Origin: Paenibacillus sp. ACRRX
GTDB lineage: Bacteria; Bacillota; Bacilli; Paenibacillales; Paenibacillaceae
Direction of reading: 5' to 3'
NCBI RefSeq assembly: GCF_022346885.1
Contig: NZ_JAKRNK010000002.1
Location: 744,001-808,000 of the forward strand
DNA: 64,000 nt
The notes beneath the pieces were generated by a model. That model saw nothing but the letters and a program-made list of their open reading frames with translations. It did no database searches and was not told where the DNA came from. A program made the position numbers and the translations under genes. Below, piece by piece: positions 28,803 to 36,097 of the stretch (positions are counted from its first letter, which is position 1; every line of letters starts with the position of its first letter).

Positions 28803-29387
28803 TTAAGATCCTACTTTGCCAAGCGTTGTTTTCACATCGTCTAACATTTTTTTACGTTCTGCATCATCAACGGTCGTTACGGAAGTAAAATAACGATGTT
28901 CCAGCACTTCGATCCCTACAAAATCAAAAATTCCCTTGTCTACTGTGTTCGCCAGAGAATCAAACATACCGGTTTCCTGATAATGTGCTTCTGTATTTCC
29001 CATCGTTGTGAACAAAATTGCTTTTTTTCCGACAAGCAGTTTATTAAGTCCATTTCCATCCATTGAATAGGCGAATCCATAAGAGAATACACGATCAATG
29101 TACCCTTTTAGCAGGGCAGGCAGCGAGGCCCACCATAGTGGATAAATGACAACTAGAACATCCGCCCAACTAATTAAATCCTGCTCCGCCTTGATATCGT
29201 CAGGTAATTGGCCGGACTTCGATCCCGCAAAGTCTTCCACAGACAATACGGGATTAAAGTTCAGCGTATACAAGTCGCGCAACTGCACTTCATGCCCTGC
29301 ATCCTGTAGTGCTGCTACTGCTGTCTCTTGTATCGCGTAGTTAAAGCTTTCTGTGTTCGGATGTGTGTTAATAACTACATATTTCAT
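28803..29387 (-). CDS. NAD(P)H-dependent flavin oxidoreductase (MdaB/NQO1-like)
   Basis: Flavodoxin-fold quinone or azo reductase. KYVVINTHPNTESFNYAI binds the FMN/FAD phosphate; VVIYPLWWASLPALLKGYIDRVFSYGFAY is the family core. 194 residues from the ATG at 29387, with GGAGG 10 bases upstream; an in-frame extension to 29468 lacks homology and a ribosome site. Probably cytosolic, with a two-electron quinone or electrophile detoxification role. No regulator is adjacent. Confidence 0.88.
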   Translation of the reverse strand: MKYVVINTHPNTESFNYAIQETAVAALQDAGHEVQLRDLYTLNFNPVLSVEDFAGSKSGQLPDDIKAEQDLISWADVLVVIYPLWWASLPALLKGYIDRVFSYGFAYSMDGNGLNKLLVGKKAILFTTMGNTEAHYQETGMFDSLANTVDKGIFDFVGIEVLEHRYFTSVTTVDDAERKKMLDDVKTTLGKVGS

Positions 29388-30035
29388 GGCAAAATATCCT
29401 CCTCCAAAATGTTGATGACGACCAGCATCTTCACAGTTAAAGACATCCTCCATAACATGCGTCTTCACATGAACTGCAATACCCTATTGCTCGTTTGTAT
29501 GACCTTCCATTTCATGCTTGTGTAAATTTTTTATATGAAGCAGGTATATTTCAACCCGTATGGGCAATCCTTTAATTATCGACATCATCGAATGTCGTAG
29601 ACAACCGCGGAGAAGACTTACGTTTCCCCATAAGCTCTTCGTCCGGTTTCTCCTCTCCCATGAGAGCGCCCTAGCAATAGGGCGCTCAATTAATGTTTAT
29701 TAAACCTTATGTATCAAGGGATTTGTAATCTTCCTTCATTTTCATAACACCACAATCTTAGCTATTGGGTACAATTGGGGACGATTTCTTATTTATGAAT
29801 ACTTTAGACCTCTCCTATCTCTGACCCTTATCAATCCCACATTTAACTGCATACGCAGATACAGCCCTTGATTTCATTAGTAAAGCATTTTCGATTTGTA
29901 ATATAACAGACGTTTCAAGTACATCGCACGTACTTAATAACTGCATGATCTTGCTTGTAGATTTACTTGTTCATTCCTGCATTCTTTGAATCGGCTACAG
30001 TAAATTGAACAGACACATTGAAACAAATGTTACAT
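29388..30035. other. long intergenic stretch, no convincing gene
   Basis: AT-rich with only short chance frames. It contains one perfect hairpin (29664-29687). I see no conserved RNA motif. Confidence 0.6.
29664..29687. repeat. perfect 10-bp hairpin with GCAA tetraloop
   Basis: GAGCGCCCTA, GCAA, TAGGGCGCTC. GC-rich in AT-rich DNA, far from any gene end, with no T-run next to it. Confidence 0.7.
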
Positions 30036-30069
30036 AAAAAAAGAGTCGTAGGATTCTACTCGACTCTTT
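30036..30069 (-). terminator. terminator downstream of the repeat protein gene
   Basis: AAAGAGTCG and CGACTCTTT arms, with TTTTTTT after the stem on the minus strand. It lies about 130 bases past the stop at 30199. Confidence 0.8.
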
Positions 30070-30198
30070 GTAAAAATACAGTATATGCGCTCATATATCT
30101 ATGCGAAGGCACCCTTCTGCACACATGCGGACTGCGTTTCCTAGCGGCAGTACAAAATGATGGCTGATGCTTCCGGAGCGCTAGCGATTGCTCTGGAA

Positions 30199-30972
30199 TT
30201 ATCCTGTATATTTAATCTTAACAACAGTGCCTACTGTCCCTATTACTGTCCAGCCCGCTGGTATAGGGAAACCCGGAAGGACATCCACCGTCGTACCCAC
30301 GCTAGCCCCGTTCAGATTCTGAATCCAAACCGTACTATCTGTTTTGTTAACGACCGCCCAACCAGATGGGAGCGGTGAGATCGGTAAGATCGTAGTGATC
30401 TCGCCGAAGCTTGCTCCTATCAAGTACTTAATGGTCATCGTTGATCCTATTGTATTGACAATCGCCCATCCATTCGGTAATGGAGTACCAATCAGAACTG
30501 TGACCTGAGCACCTTTAGGTGCGCCATTGAGGTTTTTGATCCACACTGTACTGTCCGTTCTGTTTATCATCGCCCAGCCAGCTGGCAGCGGCGAGATAGG
30601 AACGACAGTATATGTTACACCATAACTAGCTCCGTTTGTATTTTGAAGGTTAAGATAAGTGCTTGTTTGATTGATGACCACCCAACCGCTCGGAACTGCA
30701 GAACCAAGCATAGCAATGGCCGTCACGCCTGTCGCACCACCAATTAAGCACTGAGCAGTGAATGTGTCGCCGTTTTTCAGCGAAATGATCCAGCCAGCTG
30801 GCAGCGTCGTGCCGATGGGTACAATGGTGGTCACTCCATAACTAGTACAGTTAAACGTGGCACTGCTTGAGGCAGCTTCTGCAGAAGGTGTGAACACACC
30901 TACGTTTGTACCTAACGAAAAGCTCAACAAAAGCGCAAGTATCATCACCCTTGATATGCCTTTTTTAACCAT
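30199..30972 (-). CDS. secreted protein of six exact 36-residue P-x-G-W repeats
   Basis: A signal peptide (residues 1-34, cleaved near AEA-A) is followed by six repeats centred on LPxGW. Their tryptophans fall at residues 61, 97, 133, 169, 205 and 241, each exactly 36 apart. Repeats 3 and 5 are nearly identical (SPLPAGWAMINRTDSTVWIK and SPLPSGWAVVNKTDSTVWIQ), and repeats 2 and 4 share GASYG/GASFG, so a 72-residue unit may have been duplicated. No catalytic motif. Two cysteines (C42, C75) are in the first part. It could be a beta-rich surface or matrix protein. I do not recognise the family. Confidence 0.85.
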   Translation of the reverse strand: MVKKGISRVMILALLLSFSLGTNVGVFTPSAEAASSSATFNCTSYGVTTIVPIGTTLPAGWIISLKNGDTFTAQCLIGGATGVTAIAMLGSAVPSGWVVINQTSTYLNLQNTNGASYGVTYTVVPISPLPAGWAMINRTDSTVWIKNLNGAPKGAQVTVLIGTPLPNGWAIVNTIGSTMTIKYLIGASFGEITTILPISPLPSGWAVVNKTDSTVWIQNLNGASVGTTVDVLPGFPIPAGWTVIGTVGTVVKIKYTG

Positions 30973-31091
30973 TGATCCATCATTCCCTTCTATTATTTGT
31001 CAAGACGCTTGAACACCATTAGTTTATTGCAATAATTTCCATTCGTCAATCAAACAATTAAAAGTGATAATGGATAGGCTATACGAAATAA

Positions 31092-31955
31092 TTACAAGTA
31101 GAGGTTAATTCTAGTCAAGAACTCATTAAGAGATTTTCCTATAGCATTAGGATTATCAAGCCATGGATAATGCCCAGCATTAGGAATCAATATAAATTCG
31201 CTATTTTGCAAATTGAACGCAAGCTCTCTCACATATTTATACGGACGAGGATCTGTCTCTCCATGGACAAAGAGAGAGGGAAAACTATTTAATATAACCG
31301 TTGTTTTAAATTTCTCATTTTCAAAATACTCATTACATTCTGCACCAACTTTTTGATTCACTTCATTGTTTACAAATGGTCCGTCACTACGAGGCAGCTT
31401 ATCATAGTTAACCTGATCATTTAAATCAGTTCTTAAACTGATCTCACGTATTCGATCTTTTGTATGATCTCTTTCTTCGTCTCTTAATGTTTCTATAATT
31501 GATCGTAAATAGATGTATTCTTCTTTATCTGCGAGACTCATTCTATTAAGTCTGTTTACACGATAGTCAGCATGCCAAGCTGGATTTATCCCTGTTCCCG
31601 ATATATAGATCAGTGCTGTAACATTAGAATTATATTTTGTGGAATATGCCAACGCCAGTGACGCACCCCAAGAATGTCCACATACAATCCAGTTTTTCAC
31701 ACCTAAATGTATCCTTAGTTGTTCTAAATCTTCTATAAAAGTCTCTACGTCATACGGACCGGTTTTCTCAGACCTCCAGCTCCCTCGTTGTTCATATCGA
31801 ATAATTTGGAAACAACTCTTATCCAACAATTCAGCCACAGGTTCTAAATAGTCATACGAGCCTGGCCCCCCATGTATAAGCACAATTGGTATACCCTGAC
31901 CTTGAACAATATGCCAAAGTGACGCACCGTTTATTTTCGAAATAATCCCTTGCAT
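31092..31955 (-). CDS. alpha/beta hydrolase, proline iminopeptidase-like
   Basis: 287 residues, no signal peptide. Oxyanion motif HGGPGSYDYL, nucleophile elbow GHSWGASLALAY, probable acid in ETDPRPYKY and base in NAGHYPW. The HGGPG motif and length fit the S33 peptidase/epoxide hydrolase group; substrate unknown. The ATG at 31955 follows GGAGG 5 bases away. AT-rich codon use, like the next gene and unlike the core genes to the left, suggests acquisition. Confidence 0.85.
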   Translation of the reverse strand: MQGIISKINGASLWHIVQGQGIPIVLIHGGPGSYDYLEPVAELLDKSCFQIIRYEQRGSWRSEKTGPYDVETFIEDLEQLRIHLGVKNWIVCGHSWGASLALAYSTKYNSNVTALIYISGTGINPAWHADYRVNRLNRMSLADKEEYIYLRSIIETLRDEERDHTKDRIREISLRTDLNDQVNYDKLPRSDGPFVNNEVNQKVGAECNEYFENEKFKTTVILNSFPSLFVHGETDPRPYKYVRELAFNLQNSEFILIPNAGHYPWLDNPNAIGKSLNEFLTRINLYL

Positions 31956-32064
31956 TGGTTCCTCCGTATTTCACACTTTAATTGTATAGTAAAACAACAA
32001 TAAATTTGAAAAACTATAGTACCGATAAGTAAAAATAAATCCTGCTTATTTCCATGAGCCCGTA

Positions 32065-32898
32065 TTAAATAAAGTCGCCAAAATCGTTTGTATCATCTTC
32101 GTGCCATAACAGTCCTTCTAATTTAGGCGTGATGTAGTTAAGGCTCCTCCAAGCAATTTTACATTCATTGGTTAGTGTCCCAAGCCTAATGCTCTCATAC
32201 TCGAAACGAAGCTTATATTCGCCACTTCTATACGTTTTGTTTGATTGAATGTCAATTAGAGCCTGTGAAAAAGGAATTTTTTCACTAGTTACATCATTCC
32301 ATAATTGTTGTAATACCTGATTATAACGTTCGATTTGGTTCTGGGATACATCAGAAATAAATTCAGTTCTCCAACTAAGATTGAGCTGTGGTCCTCTTAA
32401 TTTAAAATGATCTAGCAACTCTACAAAACGCTCAGTAACAAACGATCTTGAGGTAACGGCTTCTGGAACTTTGAAAATGTACACACTTTGATTTATTCTC
32501 TCCTCTGAAAAATAAACAAAGTCGACATATCTCATATTATTACCAAACGGTGATATTGGGACAATTGTCTTCTCATAATCTAGAACATCAAGTACACTGA
32601 CAACGTTCATGACAAACAGTTCTGCTCCAGGATGATTAATAGGCAGAAACTCTACCTCACCTTCCAAATAAGGTCTTAGGCATTCATATGTCTTTCTATT
32701 TATAACAGGCAGACCGCCAAAATAATTATAAAAATCTGTATATTCTCCCTCTTCATACGTGTATACATCAAATGGAATCCAATTTTCTCCGATTAATTTA
32801 CCGACATACATATCTGGATGATTATAGGGTGAATGATTAGTCTCTGTGGTTCTTATACTACTATTGTTAATACGATAAGCCGTCTCCCATAATTTCAC
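32065..32898 (-). CDS. Imm11-like (DUF1629) protein, possible orphan immunity protein
   Basis: 277 residues, cytosolic. The middle part (LPVINRKTYECLRPYLEGEV, then VLDVLDYEKT, YIFKVPEA and FVTERFVELLDHFKLRG) has the layout of Imm11/DUF1629 proteins of polymorphic toxin systems. Acidic, AT-rich. The start is GTG at 32898, with AGAAGGGA upstream. No toxin gene lies nearby: the neighbours are a hydrolase and kimA. The family call rests on pattern memory and is moderate. Confidence 0.5.
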   Translation of the reverse strand: MKLWETAYRINNSSIRTTETNHSPYNHPDMYVGKLIGENWIPFDVYTYEEGEYTDFYNYFGGLPVINRKTYECLRPYLEGEVEFLPINHPGAELFVMNVVSVLDVLDYEKTIVPISPFGNNMRYVDFVYFSEERINQSVYIFKVPEAVTSRSFVTERFVELLDHFKLRGPQLNLSWRTEFISDVSQNQIERYNQVLQQLWNDVTSEKIPFSQALIDIQSNKTYRSGEYKLRFEYESIRLGTLTNECKIAWRSLNYITPKLEGLLWHEDDTNDFGDFI

Positions 32899-33221
32899 GT
32901 TTATTCATTCCCTTCTAAACAAAAAATGCAGCATACTGCTAATATCAATCATCACTCATTAACATTTTCCGTATTGCCTGCAATTATTGAGCAATATCTT
33001 CTGTTTTTGAGCATCTTTGATTCTTACCCACAAAAAGTCATACTAGTTACCGTTTCTTATGTATGCACCATTAATGTATTAATAATATAGGGGTCTTTCC
33101 ACTCCCATAGTCTGCAGTTTTTCATTTTATATGGGGTGGTGATTCAAAAAATAAAAAACAAAAAATGTGTCCTGCTGAAAAAATAGGCCATCGGATAAAC
33201 TCTATCCTATTCAAACGAATT
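32899..33221. other. AT-rich intergenic region, nothing recognised
   Basis: About 320 bases with homopolymer A runs and no credible frame. It must hold the promoter of the Imm11-like gene, but I see no clear -35/-10 pair. Confidence 0.5.
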
Positions 33222-33257
33222 AAAATAACCAGTCGCCGATTGATTTTCGACGACTGG
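33222..33257 (-). terminator. hairpin terminator after kimA
   Basis: CCAGTCG and CGACTGG arms with an inner CGA pair, then TTATTTTAATT on the minus strand. About 105 bases past the kimA stop. Confidence 0.55.
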
Positions 33258-33362
33258 CTGCTTACATTTTGCGAGGTGCTTTGATCCCTGTCTCATTGAC
33301 GGGATGCAGCCCCTATTTCCTTGACTCTTAACGTTAACCGGATCATAAATGTTAACTAGATC

Positions 33363-35189
33363 TTAAAACTTCAAATGGTACGGTACCGTTGTAACAATCA
33401 CATTTCTTCGATACAGCAAATGGGCACGAATCAGCAAACTGGATTGGTTATGCAATATATTCTGCCAACCTTTCTTAGGTATAAATTGTGGGATAATAAC
33501 AGTAACCTGATAATTGGATTCATTCGCTTTACGCTGAACGGTATCAATAAATTTAGTTAATGGCTGAATGATGCTTCTATATGGAGAGATTAATGTCACT
33601 AATCTCACATCAGGCTGCCATTTTTTCCATTTCTCCTCAAACGCCAATTCATCTTCTCTTTCAAATGGCACATATACAGCGATAATTTGATGAGCCGACA
33701 ATGATTTAGCATAATTTAAGGAGTTCTCTACTACATGGGTGATACCCGCTACAGGCAGAATGATCACATTTCCCTCAATTGGCACGGATGGTTCACAGGT
33801 TGTGATTCTCAATTGATCAGCCACTGCTTCATAATGCTTGTTAATACGATGGAAAATAAAAATGATGATTGGTAAAAATACAAACACTGTCCAAACCTGC
33901 ATAAATTTTGTTAAAAAGAACATCATCGTAACAATAAAGCTTATCAATGCTCCTGTTGTATTAATGATAAATTTCGACATCCAGCCAGCAGGTTTTTCAC
34001 GAATCCATTTCAGCATCATTCCTGTCTGAGACAGTGTAAATGGAATAAATACCCCTACTGCATAAAGGGGGATAAGATGTTCGGTCTGCCCTTCAAAAGC
34101 AATAATGAGCAGAATGGAAAACAGCCCTAAAATAACAATGCCATTGGAATAACCTAATCGATCTCCTCTAACCGTAAACATTCGCGGGATAAACTTATCC
34201 TTCGCCAGATTAACAGCCAGCAATGGAAAAGCAGAGTAGCCGGTATTCGCAGCCAGAATTAATATTAATGCAGTAGTGCCTTGTATAAAGTAATACATAA
34301 AGTTGCGGCCAAACGTTTGTTCAGCAATTTGAGAAACAACCGTTGCCTCTGCTAGAGGACTAATTCCATAATAATAAGCTAAAATAACGATTCCTGAAAA
34401 TAAGATTGCAAGCAGGGAGCCCATTGCGATTAACGTTTTGGCAGCATTATTTGGTGCTGGGCTTTTAAAGTTAGGAATCGCATTTGAAATAGCTTCCACC
34501 CCGGTTAATGCGGAGCTGCCCGAGGCAAATGCTCGCAGAAGCAGAAATAAACTAACTCCAGCAACGGGTGTTCCGATGGGTGTGTGCAGTTCAGGTGATA
34601 CATGACCAAACAAAATATTGTAAACCCCTACACCAATGAGAATAAATAAAGCAAGAACAAACAAATAAACCGGATAAGCTAAAATGGAAGCAGATTCTGT
34701 TACTCCTCTTAAATTTAATATCGTTATAAAAATAACGAATCCAATTGCGATAATTACATTATGATCATGCATGCTTGGAAACGCCGATGTGATCGCATCC
34801 GTCCCAGCTGATACACTTACAGCAACCGTTAAAATATAGTCAACTAATAAAGATCCTCCCGCAATCAGCCCTGAGTACTTCCCTAGATTTTCTTTTGAGA
34901 CAACATAAGCGCCTCCACCATGAGGATACGCAAAAATAATTTGGCGATACGACAAGATAAGGGCTGTCAATAACACTAACACCCCAATAGCGATCGGGAT
35001 CGAATACCAATAAGCCGCAGCACTAACCGTAATTAAGACTAACAATATTTGTTCAGGGCCGTATGCCACTGAGGATAAAGCATCTGAAGAGAGAATAGCG
35101 AGCGCTTTTGTTTTATTTAATTTCTGCTCGCCCAATTCAGTCGATTTTAATGGTCGCCCAATTAAAAATCTTTTTAGCGAAGACCACAT
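33363..35189 (-). CDS. kimA: KimA potassium importer (APC family, formerly YdaO)
   Basis: High-affinity potassium/proton symporter. About 12 membrane segments in the first 440 residues (start ALAILSSDALSSVAYGPEQI; YPHGGGAYVVSKENLG; ASGSSALTGVEAISNAIPNF), then a cytosolic C-terminal domain (VIILPVAGITHVVENSL, SAHQIIAVYVPFEREDEL) that in B. subtilis binds c-di-AMP. The ATG at 35189 has GGAG 8 bases upstream; GTG at 35198 overlaps that site. A c-di-AMP riboswitch precedes it, so c-di-AMP likely acts on both RNA and protein. Confidence 0.93.
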   Translation of the reverse strand: MWSSLKRFLIGRPLKSTELGEQKLNKTKALAILSSDALSSVAYGPEQILLVLITVSAAAYWYSIPIAIGVLVLLTALILSYRQIIFAYPHGGGAYVVSKENLGKYSGLIAGGSLLVDYILTVAVSVSAGTDAITSAFPSMHDHNVIIAIGFVIFITILNLRGVTESASILAYPVYLFVLALFILIGVGVYNILFGHVSPELHTPIGTPVAGVSLFLLLRAFASGSSALTGVEAISNAIPNFKSPAPNNAAKTLIAMGSLLAILFSGIVILAYYYGISPLAEATVVSQIAEQTFGRNFMYYFIQGTTALILILAANTGYSAFPLLAVNLAKDKFIPRMFTVRGDRLGYSNGIVILGLFSILLIIAFEGQTEHLIPLYAVGVFIPFTLSQTGMMLKWIREKPAGWMSKFIINTTGALISFIVTMMFFLTKFMQVWTVFVFLPIIIFIFHRINKHYEAVADQLRITTCEPSVPIEGNVIILPVAGITHVVENSLNYAKSLSAHQIIAVYVPFEREDELAFEEKWKKWQPDVRLVTLISPYRSIIQPLTKFIDTVQRKANESNYQVTVIIPQFIPKKGWQNILHNQSSLLIRAHLLYRRNVIVTTVPYHLKF

Positions 35190-35275
35190 GAGTTTCACTC
35201 CACTTTTTTTATTTGTATAGTACCCTGCAATTCAAAAATAAACTCCGGATCTAAATCGTTTAGTCATTTTTAGGC

Positions 35276-35308
35276 AAACAAAAAACACAGCATCTAACCC
35301 TGTGTTTT
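35276..35308 (-). terminator. riboswitch expression-platform terminator
   Basis: On the minus strand AAAACACAG pairs with CTGTGTTTT and the stem runs into TTTTTTG. It lies between the riboswitch aptamer and kimA, about 90 bases before the start codon, where ligand-induced termination is expected. Confidence 0.85.
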
Positions 35309-35336
35309 CTACCCTAAGTTCGTACCTCCCAATCAA

Positions 35337-35504
35337 CGCTTACGAGGTTAGCTGACGGATTCGGGCCGTGAGAGTAGCCCTACCTGATTCGTTAACGGAC
35401 TTCATAATTGTCCAACGCATCAGGATTCACCCACATATGATGGACATGCATGTATGCATACATCACATAATGGTTCCCCCGCTTTCCATTTTGGAAATTA
35501 AGCG
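35337..35504 (-). ncRNA. c-di-AMP riboswitch (ydaO-yuaA class)
   Basis: On the minus strand the P1 arms CGCTTA (35504 end) and TAAGCG (35337 end) enclose the class motifs. The 5' half has GCGGGGGAACC and GGGTGAATCC; the 3' half has GTAGGGCTAC, CCGAATCCGTCAGCTAACC and CTCGTAAGCG. The terminator and kimA follow. In the known class, c-di-AMP turns the gene off. Confidence 0.92.
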
Positions 35505-36020
35505 AATTAAAATTTTTCTTATTTGTTCTATTGGACCGCAATGTATAATACTCCAGTTAATCAATTTTGTAAACTAATTTTGTAACAAGCTATTTATACG
35601 TCAGGTAACGTTATTTTATGTTTAACTTGACCTTAGGTCTATTTTAGTCCTAAGAACATTGAAATGGGTGTGTGCATGGATCTCCTTTTTCTCTCATGAA
35701 GGTACTTCATGTGCAAGAAGCCTCTCAAAATAGTTCAAAATACCATCATTAAACGAAAGAATTGACCTATAATTTGAACACATCATATATGAAAAAGGAT
35801 TCAACATGATAAAACAGAGCACATGCATGTGAGTATAGGCTTCCAGTCTTTATTGCCCTTGTCTTATACGAAGTATTAAAAAAATATTAAAAAATACAAG
35901 AAAGCTATTGAAATCTAATATGATCTTTAATAAGATGTCAATATACATTTTTGTCCAAATTATTAATCTATTAAGAACTATTAATGAACTTTAATGGTGC
36001 GAAAATGTAATCCTGATACA
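35505..36020. other. AT-rich divergent intergenic region
   Basis: Contains the kimA promoter (a TATTAT/TATACA-type -10 around 35540-35550 on the minus strand) and presumably the protease promoter on the plus strand. No gene recognised apart from the short leader frame that follows. Confidence 0.5.
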
Positions 36021-36028
36021 AGGGAGTG

Positions 36029-36079
36029 ATGATGTTATTTGGTTTATCCGCAATTACGGAAAGCATACCTATTTTATAG
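36029..36079 (+). CDS. possible 16-codon leader peptide before the S8 protease
   Basis: ATGATG (36029/36032) follows AGGGAG and encodes MMLFGLSAITESIPIL. The TAG at 36077-36079 runs directly into the GAGGAGG ribosome site of the protease gene. The size and spacing would allow translational coupling. It may equally be chance. Confidence 0.35.
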   Translation: MMLFGLSAITESIPIL

Positions 36080-36097
36080 AGGAGGAATTAATGAAAA

